Source of the DNA: an uncultured Aquimarina sp.
GTDB taxonomy: Bacteria > Bacteroidota > Bacteroidia > Flavobacteriales > Flavobacteriaceae
Direction of reading: 5' to 3'
DNA: 64,000 bases
NCBI GenBank assembly: GCA_947498705.1
Contig: CANMLW010000012.1
Span: forward strand, 93,679 to 157,678
A program made the position numbers and the translations under genes. Each line of letters opens with the position of its first letter. The first letter of the stretch is position 1. The notes beneath the pieces were generated by a model. That model had not been told where the DNA came from and made no database searches. It was given only the letters and a program-made list of their open reading frames with translations. Shown here piece after piece: positions 1-9,178 of this stretch.

Positions 1-614
1 TTTTGTAAAGTACCCTTTAATCTTTCTATTTCTACATCCTTATATTGTGATGCATCTACTTTATTGACACTAAACTTTAGTGCATCAATCACTGTATTTC
101 CAGTAATAAGAATCGTATCAGGGTTTTTATTTTCATTAATTAAGTTTTGTTTTGAAGTTTCTGTTGGAGAAAAGTGTATGTCCGAGACAACTCCTGTTAC
201 ACTTCGATTCATTTCTTCAGGAAAAGGAGATTTCATATTGAAGGTTCTCAATCCAGCTTCAACATGACAAACCTTAGCACCTGCATAAAACGCAGCAATG
301 CTAGAAGCCATAGTAGTCGTAGTATCTCCATGTACATAAACGAAATCGGGTTGAAATTCCTCAAGTATTGGTTTTAGTCCAGAAATAATATCAGCAGTTA
401 ACGTATATAAATTTTGATTGGGTTTCATTAAATCTAAATCAAAATCCGGAGTTATTTCAAAAAAAGATAATACCTGATCTAACATTTCTCGATGTTGTGC
501 TGTTATGCATACTTTTGTTTCAAAAGTATTAGAATGCTTTTGAAATTCTTTCACCAAGGGTGCCATTTTTATAGCTTCAGGCCTGGTTCCAAAAACAATA
601 AGATTTTTTTTCAT
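1..614 (-). CDS. wecB: UDP-N-acetylglucosamine 2-epimerase, 5' part (runs off window)
   Basis: This is the first 204 codons of a gene that continues beyond position 1. The ATG is at 614-612 and the protein opens MKKNLIVFGTRPEAIKMAPL. Family signatures in order are GTRPEAIK near the N terminus, TAQHREML, HGDTTTT, HVEAGLRTFN and PFPEEMNR, all diagnostic of the non-hydrolysing UDP-GlcNAc 2-epimerase (GT-B fold), which interconverts UDP-GlcNAc and UDP-ManNAc in the cytoplasm for surface polysaccharide synthesis. The reading frame is intact as far as it is visible. It lies upstream of no other gene in the window on its strand, and its neighbours (ATP-grasp, flippase, rhamnose genes) place it in the same polysaccharide locus. 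The C-terminal half cannot be judged. Confidence 0.93.
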   Translation of the reverse strand, partial: MKKNLIVFGTRPEAIKMAPLVKEFQKHSNTFETKVCITAQHREMLDQVLSFFEITPDFDLDLMKPNQNLYTLTADIISGLKPILEEFQPDFVYVHGDTTTTMASSIAAFYAGAKVCHVEAGLRTFNMKSPFPEEMNRSVTGVVSDIHFSPTETSKQNLINENKNPDTILITGNTVIDALKFSVNKVDASQYKDVEIERLKGTLQ

Positions 615-797
615 TGAATAATTGAGTATAAATTTCTCATAAGAATCTAATGCAACTAAAATAAATCCATTTTTATTGACAGTCTCATAAAACTTATCTA
701 AAATATAATAAAAGGACTCATTTAATAGTAACCATACGCTTATAAGATTATTTTTTTAACTACTTATTTCTTTTTTTATAATAGACCATAGAATGAA

Positions 798-1820
798 TTA
801 ACTATCCGAGTTCAAAATATTTTCAATCATAAAGTTTTGCGGTACAAAAGGTCCCTCGTGCCAGTTCAATTCAGCATCCCAAAAACCTTTACATGGATCA
901 TAAACCCGAACCGTAAACCCATAGCTAATCTCGACTATTAATGGATCATTTTTATCATAAATAAAATCAAAAGACACACATTGGCTATTTAATTTTTTTG
1001 CAATTTCAAAAGCCATTTTTAAACATCTTTTATCTATCGTTTTATCATCTAAATATTTAACCATTCCACTTCCTGAAGCTCTAAAGTCACCTTTTCTTAT
1101 TAATCGTTCTATAGAAAAAGCTTTATCACCAATAACAATAATTCTTATATCAGAAGCATTGTTGGGAATAAATTCTTGAAAATAGGCATACCCTTTTTCT
1201 CTTCCATATACTCTCTCCAAATCTGTCTTTAAAAATAATCTGGCAAATCCTCTAAAAATACCAATTACTGATTTTAAATCTCTATTTTTTTTAAAATGCC
1301 ATATCCTATCTTTAAAAAGTTCTTTTCTTCCGCTACTTCCAAAACCTTTAGAAAAAGCACGTCGTATTAATTTTTTGGCAGAGCGCTCATTCTTAACCAG
1401 TCTTACATTTATAGATCCAGCTCCTCCTCTAAGTTTGAATACTTTCGGAAAACTGGTGTTTTTAACCCAGTTTAAGGCCTCATCTTTTGAATAAAAAACA
1501 TAAGAAGGTACTATTTTAGCTCCAATGCCTTCTAACAAATACTTTTGACCAATTTTATCATCAAAATGCCATACCGAGGAAGAACTAGGAAATACTTTTT
1601 TTCCCATAGTCTCCAGAGCCAAAGTAAGCTGTCGTGCAAATAATTTCGCCTTGGGATTCTCGTGACTCCAATGCCACATTAATACATCATAATTAGATAA
1701 TTGTTCAATGATATCCGACTCATAACAGTTTACAATTTTATATTCAATATTATTTGTTTCAAAATATTGAATCCAACGTTCACTAAACGAGTTTTTAAAA
1801 TGATGTATCGCGATTTTCAT
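798..1820 (-). CDS. ATP-grasp domain protein of the polysaccharide locus
   Basis: A 340-residue soluble protein with no signal peptide. The middle reads FPKVFKLRGGAGSINVRLV, which fits the nucleotide-binding lysine and glycine-rich loop of the ATP-grasp (RimK/D-Ala-D-Ala ligase-like) fold, and the C-terminal part has SFDFIYDKNDPLIVEISYGF, matching the metal-binding Asp/Glu strand of that fold. ATP-grasp enzymes join a carboxylate to an amine or thiol through an acyl-phosphate. In polysaccharide loci such proteins often modify sugars with amino acids or similar groups, but no substrate can be read from this sequence. It sits between wecB and the flippase, same strand, 89 bp downstream of the flippase gene. 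Confidence 0.75.
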   Translation of the reverse strand: MKIAIHHFKNSFSERWIQYFETNNIEYKIVNCYESDIIEQLSNYDVLMWHWSHENPKAKLFARQLTLALETMGKKVFPSSSSVWHFDDKIGQKYLLEGIGAKIVPSYVFYSKDEALNWVKNTSFPKVFKLRGGAGSINVRLVKNERSAKKLIRRAFSKGFGSSGRKELFKDRIWHFKKNRDLKSVIGIFRGFARLFLKTDLERVYGREKGYAYFQEFIPNNASDIRIIVIGDKAFSIERLIRKGDFRASGSGMVKYLDDKTIDKRCLKMAFEIAKKLNSQCVSFDFIYDKNDPLIVEISYGFTVRVYDPCKGFWDAELNWHEGPFVPQNFMIENILNSDS

Positions 1821-1909
1821 TTTGTTTTTTATATTAAAATGTGATAATATACAAATGGTTTAATTTAAATTATCCTGAGTGTTTTAATTATTCATTATTA
1901 GTTTACTTT

Positions 1910-3208
1910 CTAGGATAACTTTTTATCGTTAAACTCTGCATAAGTATTGTCTGAATATAAAATAACTGAAATATAACCTATATAAATAACATTAAAAACT
2001 ACTCCTACTATGGAGTAAATCTTAATCATAGTTAAAGCATCATTTAAAAACACTCCCAAATAAATTGCACCCAATCTGAAAACAAATAGTATTGCTTCGT
2101 AAATTAATTGATCTTTTTGTCTATTTAAGATAAAATACAGTACCGATGAAGGAGGGTTTATGAACCCTAAACTCAACCATAAAAACATCCAGCTAGCATA
2201 TTCACCAGCAACAGCCCATTCTTGCCCAAAAGCCCAAGAGAACAATCCTTCTCCAAAGAAGAAAATAATCGCAGTAGGGATACTAATTAGCATAGTTAAA
2301 GACAAGGTTACTTTGGAATATTTTTTTCTAAGGGTTTTTATGTTACTTCTAACATCTGCAGCCTCTTTATAAAAAACTTGTCTTATTGCAACACCAATTA
2401 AAGCAGATGGTAATTGTAATATTCTCATTGAGAAAAAATATGCTCCAACTTCATTTTCTCCAAAATAACGCCCCAGTGTTAAAATAGGTAAACTTTGAGA
2501 AATCGCATTTAATAAATTTTGAGGAGTAGTGTAAACCACAAATCGGTAATATTTTAATGCTGTTACCTTTAATTTACCTAAATCAATTTTAATCTTTCTA
2601 ATTTCCGGAATCAATGGGTATAGCAATACAATTAAACCCACAATTCCGCCAAAAATATTGCCATAAACCAGGCCAACTCCAGAAGTTAAAACTAATGCCC
2701 AAAGTAATTGAAAAAGAACAGTACTTAATCTTCCTAATACCGCTTTTTTAGATAATATGTAATAGGCCTTCCTTTTATTTTGCCATTGTATTAAAACATT
2801 TCCAGCTCCCACAGCAATGCTAAGAAAAGCTGTCAAATAAATAATAGGGGCACTTGAAGACGAAATATTTAAGTATCCTATTAAATCTGGGAAAATTGTA
2901 TTAAAAACAAAAAATACTACTACAATTACTGTTAAAGAAAATATTGATAATATTACTAATTCTTGCGCTTCCTCTTCAGAATCAGATTGAACTATTCCCA
3001 TTTCATACTTTAATGTTCCTGAAGTCGATAAAATCCCTGCTAATGTCACCACACTACCCAAAATTCCAAAATCTGCAGGGCTAAAATATCTTGACAAAAC
3101 TGGGGTTAGTAAAATTCCAATTAGTTGAGCAATGGCTGTACCAGAAACTAAATAAGAAGTGTTCCTAAAAAAAGGAGTTTCCCATAATTTAATTAGCAGT
3201 TTTTTCAA
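1910..3208 (-). CDS. Wzx-type polysaccharide flippase (MATE/PST family)
   Basis: A 432-residue integral membrane protein with about 12 hydrophobic segments spread along its whole length. The start PFFRNTSYLVSGTAIAQLIG followed by LLTPVLSRYFSPADFGILG is the typical N terminus of oligosaccharide flippases (Polysacc_synt family), where the first helix is followed by a Tyr-Phe-x-Pro-x-Asp-Phe-Gly turn. These proteins move lipid-linked O-antigen or capsule units across the inner membrane. The only usable start giving this N terminus is TTG at 3208, with no ATG until well inside helix-coding sequence, so a TTG start is likely. Neighbours are the dTDP-rhamnose genes and two Wzz-like proteins, which fits a Wzx/Wzy route; no Wzy polymerase is visible in the window. 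Confidence 0.88.
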   Translation of the reverse strand: MKKLLIKLWETPFFRNTSYLVSGTAIAQLIGILLTPVLSRYFSPADFGILGSVVTLAGILSTSGTLKYEMGIVQSDSEEEAQELVILSIFSLTVIVVVFFVFNTIFPDLIGYLNISSSSAPIIYLTAFLSIAVGAGNVLIQWQNKRKAYYILSKKAVLGRLSTVLFQLLWALVLTSGVGLVYGNIFGGIVGLIVLLYPLIPEIRKIKIDLGKLKVTALKYYRFVVYTTPQNLLNAISQSLPILTLGRYFGENEVGAYFFSMRILQLPSALIGVAIRQVFYKEAADVRSNIKTLRKKYSKVTLSLTMLISIPTAIIFFFGEGLFSWAFGQEWAVAGEYASWMFLWLSLGFINPPSSVLYFILNRQKDQLIYEAILFVFRLGAIYLGVFLNDALTMIKIYSIVGVVFNVIYIGYISVILYSDNTYAEFNDKKLS

Positions 3209-3402
3209 ATTCTATTTATTTTATTTTAAATACAAATACCAGTATTTATGACTAATTTCTACTGAATTGTATCTATAAGTACAGCATATTTTTTACCAAA
3301 CTTGGTACTTATTTTATTCAAACATATAACCCTTAAGCTAGTTTTAAAAAATACCATAAAAATCTAAAATAAGTTCTGATCCTAAAAAACAATACAGCTT
3401 TT

Positions 3403-4275
3403 TCATTGAAAAACTGAGTATAGACTCTTTAGAGAATTTTTCCAGTCTGGCACACTTAAATCAAAAGTCGATTTTACTTTTACTTTTTCTAAAACACTAT
3501 ATCTTGGTCTTCGTGCAAAAGTAATGTAATTATCGGTTTTTTTAAGCAGTACAGAATCATGTTTACTGAAAACACGTAAAATTTCTTTAGCAAAATCATA
3601 CCAAGTAGTTTCTCCCAAGTTACTGTAGTGATAAATACCATATTTTTTGCTCTGGTTTTTTATTATGAATATAATAAAGTTAACAAGATCATTTGCATTT
3701 GTTGGTGTTCCTTTTTCAGAGGTAATAATAGACAATTGTTGCTCTGATTCTGATTTCCTTAAAATTGTTTTAAAAAAATTATGACCATATTCTGAGTACA
3801 GCCAGGAAGTTCGAATTATAAAATATTTTTTCAGGATTTTTTCAATATATTTTTCTCCTTCTCTTTTTGATTTACCATATACATTAATAGGGTTGGTAAC
3901 ATCATTTTCTGTATATGGAGTTTGTTTTTCTCCATCAAATACATAATCGGTAGAAATATGAATAAGTGTACTGTTATTTTTTTTACAAACTTCTGCCAGA
4001 TTTTTAACTCCTTCTGCATTAACTAAAAAAGCTTTTTCAGGTTCTTTTTCAGCCTTATCAACATTTGTATAGGCTGCACAGTTAATTACGAAATCAAACT
4101 GTTTACCTTTAAAAAAATGTTGTACCTGGCTTTCCTGACTTATGTTAAGCTCTTTAGAGTCAATAAAACAAAAGTTTAAAAAAGGGTAATCTTTTTCAAT
4201 TTTTTGAAAGCACTTTCCCAATTGACCATTTGATCCGGTCACCAAAACGTTTATTAACTTAAAATTTTCCTTCAC
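3403..4275 (-). CDS. rfbD: dTDP-4-dehydrorhamnose reductase
   Basis: Last step of dTDP-L-rhamnose synthesis, reducing dTDP-4-keto-L-rhamnose with NAD(P)H. Visible motifs are the Rossmann glycine loop VTGSNGQLG near the N terminus, STDYVFDG, and the YxxxK pair in NVYGKSKREGE. Length near 290 is normal for the family. There is no ATG in a sensible place: the frame is open from a TTG at 4290, which overlaps the end of the preceding gene by 11 bp, while a GTG at 4275 gives MKENFKLINVLVTG, closer to the usual N terminus, so the GTG is preferred here. The gene is separated from rfbCAB by a Wzz-like gene, an unusual order for the rhamnose cassette. Confidence 0.92.
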   Translation of the reverse strand: MKENFKLINVLVTGSNGQLGKCFQKIEKDYPFLNFCFIDSKELNISQESQVQHFFKGKQFDFVINCAAYTNVDKAEKEPEKAFLVNAEGVKNLAEVCKKNNSTLIHISTDYVFDGEKQTPYTENDVTNPINVYGKSKREGEKYIEKILKKYFIIRTSWLYSEYGHNFFKTILRKSESEQQLSIITSEKGTPTNANDLVNFIIFIIKNQSKKYGIYHYSNLGETTWYDFAKEILRVFSKHDSVLLKKTDNYITFARRPRYSVLEKVKVKSTFDLSVPDWKNSLKSLYSVFQ

Positions 4276-4279
4276 AAAA

Positions 4280-5332
4280 TTATATCTCAATCTTCTTATG
4301 ATCGTAATTTACTATAAACTTATTTAATTCAATCAATGCTAAAACAAAAAATAAAAACACAATGAATACTAAGGGTACCAATATGATTTTTTTCCTTAAG
4401 AAATCGTTGGCAAGCGCTCCTTTAAAAGGAAACTCTGAAATAATATTTATGGTGTTTTTTGTATTTGCCTTTTCATTATTAATTTCTACTCTTTCATCTT
4501 TAAGTTTTCTTGCCTGTTTTAGCAATTCTATTTCTACTTGGTTTTCTATCTGGTTTTCTGCTAAATTAATATTTGTTACACCTTCTGGCTTTTGTGCTTC
4601 TAAGATTTTAATTTTTTTGTAAAACTCCTGTAGTTTTAGAATTTCTTTTTGCTGTTGTGTAACTACAGAATCTTTCACCGCTATGTTACGGTCATTTATT
4701 TCTTTTTGTAGTGTAAAATACTCGTTATTTTCTATAGATTTTACAATTGCTTTTTGGCATTTCTTTGCTATTTCTGGTAATGCCGCTTCTATTTCTATTT
4801 TATGAAATTTTGCATTTATATCATTAAAGTTTTCTAAGTAATCCTTATAATCTACTTGTTTTTGAGAAATTGAGTCTAATTCACTTATAAATTCACTAAA
4901 CTGCTTGATTCGCTGTGTTTTATCAGAAAATGATTCAATTTTTATACCATTAATATGTTTAGCATCTTCTTCACTAATCTTAAAAGCTTCTGCCAAAGCT
5001 ATGTTTTCTTTCTGCCTGGCTAACTGATTATAAAACTCTATGTTATTATACAATTGTTGAACGCTATTAAAATTTGGCTCTATGATCATAGAAGATCTAT
5101 ACACAGGAGATGTCTTACTATCCAAATATGATCCTAGTATAACACCTATGACCATAGTAACAATAAATTTCACAAAATGTACTCTTATAAACTTAAGAAA
5201 CAGCATTATTACATGAAAAATACGTTTAAAAATGTTTTCGATAAACCGATAAACCTTTTGCACAACCCCTCCTAACAGTACAAATAACTCCCTTAGATCA
5301 ATTTCTTGTGATGTGTTCTGTTTTGTTTCCAT
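4280..5332 (-). CDS. Wzz-like chain-length/co-polymerase membrane protein, copy 1
   Basis: A 350-residue protein with a membrane segment near residues 50-70 (VKFIVTMVIGVILGSYL), a long charged coiled-coil-like central region and a second membrane segment near the C terminus (IILVPLVFIVFLFFVLAL). This two-helix topology with a large periplasmic part is that of Wzz polysaccharide chain-length regulators. It has no tyrosine-kinase domain. It shares an N-terminal EIDL motif and the stretch IIEPxxxSVxxxY after the first helix with the gene at 9179-10180, so the two are paralogs. The stop overlaps or abuts rfbD, implying co-transcription. Its exact role (polymer length, or scaffold for export) is inferred from topology and context only. 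Confidence 0.7.
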   Translation of the reverse strand: METKQNTSQEIDLRELFVLLGGVVQKVYRFIENIFKRIFHVIMLFLKFIRVHFVKFIVTMVIGVILGSYLDSKTSPVYRSSMIIEPNFNSVQQLYNNIEFYNQLARQKENIALAEAFKISEEDAKHINGIKIESFSDKTQRIKQFSEFISELDSISQKQVDYKDYLENFNDINAKFHKIEIEAALPEIAKKCQKAIVKSIENNEYFTLQKEINDRNIAVKDSVVTQQQKEILKLQEFYKKIKILEAQKPEGVTNINLAENQIENQVEIELLKQARKLKDERVEINNEKANTKNTINIISEFPFKGALANDFLRKKIILVPLVFIVFLFFVLALIELNKFIVNYDHKKIEI

Positions 5333-5594
5333 AAACCAATTTTAATGTACAAGAGCAAGATGCCCCTTTAATCAATAAACTTATTACAATGATTTAAACA
5401 TGTCAAAATCAAACAAACAACACAATAGCACGAATATGCTTTATGAGCTTTTTGAATTTGATGTTGAAATACAAATTGGTCTAAGGGTAGGATACACCAA
5501 TCGTTACATACCTATATAGTATTTCTAAAATGGGTAGAATGTTTCTTTTCAGAAACGGAAGCAAACTTATCAAAAAAAGTTAAGTCTGCAAATT

Positions 5595-6140
5595 TTATAA
5601 TTTTAATTTTTTCAGAAAAGGTAATTCTTTATCCTTTGAGGATAGTTGGATTTCAGAAACATCTAATTTCCAATCAATAGAAAGATCAGGATCATCATAC
5701 CTGATACCAGATTCTGATTCTTTATGATAATAATTATCACATTTATATGCAAAGATTGCGTTTTTGCTTAATGTAATATATCCATGTGCAAATCCTCTTG
5801 GAACAAATAATTGGGTGTTGTTTTTATCATTTAACACAATAGAAAAATGCTTTCTAAACGTTTTGGAACCAGGTCTTAGATCTACTACTACATCCAGTAC
5901 TTCTCCCTGAATAACTCTAACTAATTTAGCCTGAGCATATTCTCCTGTTTGAAAATGAAGACCTCTAAGCACTCCTCGTCGTGATGCTGATTGATTATCC
6001 TGTACAAAATGAATTTTTAACCCAGAAACTTCTTCAAAAACTTTCTTAGTAAAGCTTTCAAAAAATGCTCCTCTATCGTCTCTAAATATTCTAGGTTCTA
6101 TACTAAAACAATCCTGTAATGGGGTCTGTGTAATTTTCAA
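5595..6140 (-). CDS. rfbC: dTDP-4-dehydrorhamnose 3,5-epimerase
   Basis: Third enzyme of dTDP-L-rhamnose synthesis; a cupin that epimerises C3 and C5 of dTDP-4-keto-6-deoxyglucose. Motifs: FRDDRGAFFESF near the N terminus, GVLRGLHFQ with the catalytic histidine, DLRPGSKTFRK and VPRGFAHGY. Length 181 is standard. The start is TTG at 6140: the family's usual beginning (MKITxTPLxxCFxIEP) is reached exactly there and no ATG lies nearby. It lies 59 bp downstream of rfbA on the same strand, and 262 bp of apparently non-coding DNA separates it from the Wzz-like gene downstream. Confidence 0.96.
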   Translation of the reverse strand: MKITQTPLQDCFSIEPRIFRDDRGAFFESFTKKVFEEVSGLKIHFVQDNQSASRRGVLRGLHFQTGEYAQAKLVRVIQGEVLDVVVDLRPGSKTFRKHFSIVLNDKNNTQLFVPRGFAHGYITLSKNAIFAYKCDNYYHKESESGIRYDDPDLSIDWKLDVSEIQLSSKDKELPFLKKLKL

Positions 6141-6199
6141 TTTGTGTGTGATTTATTTTAGGGGCTTACTTTTCTTAACGTATATAAAAATAGCTCGAT

Positions 6200-7057
6200 T
6201 TAGTCTAAACGGAGTAAATACTCTCCGTACCCACTCTTTAGCAATGGTTTTGCCAACTCTTGAAGTTGTTTTTTATCAATAAACGCTTTTTTATAAGCTA
6301 TTTCTTCTATAGCACCTATTTTCAGTCCTTGTCTTTCCTCTATAACCTGTACAAACTGCCCTGCTTGCATTAATGAATTAAAGGTTCCTGTGTCTAACCA
6401 AGCTGTTCCTTTGTCTAGAATACTTACTTTTAGTTTTCCTTGTTTAAGGTACGCATTGTTGACGTCTGTAATTTCTAATTCGCCGCGTTTACTTGGCTTA
6501 ATAGATTTTGCAATTCCTACTACTTCATTGTCATAAAAATAAATCCCAGGTACGGCATAATTTGATTTTGGCACAGTGGGCTTTTCTTCAATAGAAATTG
6601 CTTTTCCGTCGGCATCAAATTCTACTACTCCATATCGTTCGGGATCCTGGACATGATAGGCATATATAATCCCTCCTTCGGGGTCATTATTTCCTTCTAA
6701 AAGGCCTTCTAACCCAGATCCATAAAATATATTATCTCCCAAGATCAAAGCTACCTTATCATTTCCTATAAATTCTTCTCCAATAATAAAAGCTTCAGCC
6801 AATCCATTGGGTTGATCCTGTACTGCATATTCAAACCGACAACCGTATTTTATACCATTGCCTAAAAGCTTTTCAAATAAAGGTAAATCTTGTGGAGTTG
6901 AGATAATTAGTATTTCATTAATTCCTGCAGATATTAATGTAGAAAGTGGGTAATAAATCATGGGTTTATCATACACTGGCATCAATTGCTTACTAATAGC
7001 CAATGTAAGTGGGTGCAATCTTGTGCCCGATCCTCCTGCTAATATGATTCCTTTCAT
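6200..7057 (-). CDS. rfbA: Glucose-1-phosphate thymidylyltransferase
   Basis: First enzyme of dTDP-L-rhamnose synthesis: dTTP plus glucose-1-phosphate gives dTDP-glucose. The N terminus [18 protein letters not shown] holds the nucleotide-binding GGxGTRL loop, followed by [25 protein letters not shown] and [19 protein letters not shown], all family hallmarks. The protein is 285 residues, at the usual 285-295 length. ATG start at 7057. Gene order rfbB-rfbA-rfbC with gaps of 84 and 59 bp suggests a single transcript. Confidence 0.97.
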   Translation of the reverse strand: MKGIILAGGSGTRLHPLTLAISKQLMPVYDKPMIYYPLSTLISAGINEILIISTPQDLPLFEKLLGNGIKYGCRFEYAVQDQPNGLAEAFIIGEEFIGNDKVALILGDNIFYGSGLEGLLEGNNDPEGGIIYAYHVQDPERYGVVEFDADGKAISIEEKPTVPKSNYAVPGIYFYDNEVVGIAKSIKPSKRGELEITDVNNAYLKQGKLKVSILDKGTAWLDTGTFNSLMQAGQFVQVIEERQGLKIGAIEEIAYKKAFIDKKQLQELAKPLLKSGYGEYLLRLD

Positions 7058-7141
7058 CTCTTAATTTTTGTCTGAGGTCAGATATGTTTAATTAGTATTT
7101 TTAAGCATATTTCTTATAGACTAAGACTTTGATCTTATAAC

Positions 7142-8167
7142 CTAAATCTTTGGACTTATTGAATATTTTTTCAAATACCATTCGATGGTTTTCTTAATTC
7201 CTGTTTCAAAATTTTCTTCTGCATTCCACCCAAGTTTGTTTTCTATTTTTGAAGCGTCGATTGCATATCTAAAATCGTGACCTGGTCTATCTGTAACAAA
7301 AGTAATAAGATCCTGATACGATTCATTATTTTCTCTGGGAACTAATGTATCCAGAATTTTACAGATAGTAATGGCTATATATATATTTTCTCTTTCGTTT
7401 TTTCCTCCAATATTATAGGTTTCTCCTAATTTCCCTGTCTGAAGTGCCAATTCTATTCCTTTGCAATGATCTAACACATATAACCAGTCACGTATATTTT
7501 TTCCATCTCCATATATAGGTATATTCTCTTGAGCCAATGCTTTTCTTATTATTGTCGGAATCAACTTTTCTTCATGTTGTCTGGGACCATAATTATTCGA
7601 GCAATTTGTAGTCACAACTGGTAATCCATACGTATGAAAATAACTTCTTACCAGCATATCTGAAGAAGCTTTTGAGGCGCTATAAGGACTGTTAGGCGCA
7701 TAAGGAGTTGACTCTGTAAACAAACCATTTTTACCCAATGTGCCATATACCTCATCGGTAGAAATATGTAAAAAACGTGCTTGTTCGAACCCAGCATTTA
7801 TTTGATTTGGAGCACTCATCCAGGTTTGATAAGCTGTTTGAAGCAAATTAAAAGTTCCTGAGATATTGGTGTCAATAAAAGCTTTTGGACCTGTAATAGA
7901 ATTGTCTACATGAGATTCTGCTGCAAAATGAACAACTGTATCAATCTTTTGTTCTAAAAATATTTTTTTGAGTAAATCACGATCACAGATATCTCCTTTA
8001 ATAAAGGTATAGTTCCCACTATCAACAACATCAATATTAGCTAGGTCACCGGCATACGTTAGTTTATCCAAATTAGTAATTTGATAACCAGAGTTATCTG
8101 AAATATAGTTTATAAAATTAGATCCTATAAATCCCGCTCCTCCAGTTATTAATATTTTTTTTTGCAT
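7142..8167 (-). CDS. rfbB: dTDP-glucose 4,6-dehydratase
   Basis: Second enzyme of dTDP-L-rhamnose synthesis, an extended short-chain dehydrogenase making dTDP-4-keto-6-deoxy-glucose with bound NAD+. Visible are the Rossmann loop ITGGAGFIGSNF at the N terminus, HFAAESHVDNSI, STDEVYGTLG with the active-site Thr-Asp-Glu triad, and PYSASKASSD with the catalytic YxxxK. Length 341 is typical. It starts 2 bp after the stop of the isomerase gene upstream, indicating tight co-transcription and perhaps translational coupling. Confidence 0.97.
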   Translation of the reverse strand: MQKKILITGGAGFIGSNFINYISDNSGYQITNLDKLTYAGDLANIDVVDSGNYTFIKGDICDRDLLKKIFLEQKIDTVVHFAAESHVDNSITGPKAFIDTNISGTFNLLQTAYQTWMSAPNQINAGFEQARFLHISTDEVYGTLGKNGLFTESTPYAPNSPYSASKASSDMLVRSYFHTYGLPVVTTNCSNNYGPRQHEEKLIPTIIRKALAQENIPIYGDGKNIRDWLYVLDHCKGIELALQTGKLGETYNIGGKNERENIYIAITICKILDTLVPRENNESYQDLITFVTDRPGHDFRYAIDASKIENKLGWNAEENFETGIKKTIEWYLKKYSISPKI

Positions 8168-8169
8168 TA

Positions 8170-9144
8170 CTATTTGATATAGACTTCTAAAAATTGCACC
8201 CCCTCTGTATCACCGACAATCGTGATATTATTAATTTTTGCAGGAATCAAAACGGTTTCACCAAATGCAACTTCGAGAGAAAAATCATTATTGATTATTG
8301 TACCTTCTCCCTGGATACACATCAAAATTTTAAATGAGTCTAGATGGCTATAGTCTCTTTCCAGAGATGCCGTGACTTCTAAAAATCCTGTAGTAAAGTA
8401 AGGTGATGATATAATATTGTTAATCTGATTTTCTCTTCTGTCATAGCTCAATCTAAACGACTTATCTGCATTATAATCCAAAGCATCCAAAGCTTGTTCT
8501 GTATGTAATTCTCGTTGATTGCCCTGATTATCTTTTCTGTCCCAATCATATACTCTATAAGTAATATCAGAAGTTTGCTGAATTTCTGCAATAAGAGATC
8601 CTGCTCCTATAGCGTGGATTGTTCCTGCTTTTATAAAATAACTATCTCCTTTTGATATATTTTCAAAATTTAGCAATTCTGTTATCTTACCTCTTTTTAG
8701 ATAAGATTCATACTCTTCTTTGTTGGTTTCGTTGTTAAATCCAACAATCAGTTTTGCATCTTCATCGGCTTGTACAACATACCACATTTCTGTCTTACCA
8801 AAAGAATTATGTCTACTTTTTGCCAGGTCATCATTTGGATGTAACTGAACCGATAAATCTTGTTTTGCATCAATGAATTTAATCAATAAAGGAAACTGAT
8901 CTCCAAATTGTTGATATACCTTTTCTCCTACTATTTCGGCCTGATATTCTTCTATAAGAGTATCTAGTTTTTTTCCTTTAAGATTTCCGTTAGAAATTAT
9001 AGATATATCACTACCAACAGTTGATATTTCCCAACTCTCACCAATACTATCTCCCGATGTAGGCTTATTAAGTACAGTTTCTAATTTATTTCCTCCCCAA
9101 ATTTTTTCTTTTAAAATGGGTTGGAATTTTAAAGGGTATAACAT
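8170..9144 (-). CDS. manA: Class I mannose-6-phosphate isomerase
   Basis: Interconverts fructose-6-phosphate and mannose-6-phosphate, feeding GDP-mannose and related sugars. The zinc-site motifs of the type I family are present: QLHPND, GKTEMWYVV with the ligand Glu, and KAGTIHAIGAG with the ligand His. It is 324 residues, matching the short form common in Firmicutes and Bacteroidetes. The N terminus LYPLKFQPILKEKIWGGNKL is characteristic. It ends 2 bp before rfbB begins and starts 34 bp after the second Wzz-like gene, so it is embedded in the polysaccharide operon, which suggests that the polymer contains a mannose-derived sugar; that last step is inference. Confidence 0.93.
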   Translation of the reverse strand: MLYPLKFQPILKEKIWGGNKLETVLNKPTSGDSIGESWEISTVGSDISIISNGNLKGKKLDTLIEEYQAEIVGEKVYQQFGDQFPLLIKFIDAKQDLSVQLHPNDDLAKSRHNSFGKTEMWYVVQADEDAKLIVGFNNETNKEEYESYLKRGKITELLNFENISKGDSYFIKAGTIHAIGAGSLIAEIQQTSDITYRVYDWDRKDNQGNQRELHTEQALDALDYNADKSFRLSYDRRENQINNIISSPYFTTGFLEVTASLERDYSHLDSFKILMCIQGEGTIINNDFSLEVAFGETVLIPAKINNITIVGDTEGVQFLEVYIK

Positions 9145-9178
9145 TTCTTTTATTTATTAAATCTTTAAAAGTAGTAAA

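Noticed and set aside
3831..4019. 62-residue minus-strand frame within rfbD
   Set aside because: Alternate frame of a solid rfbD reading frame; no family features.
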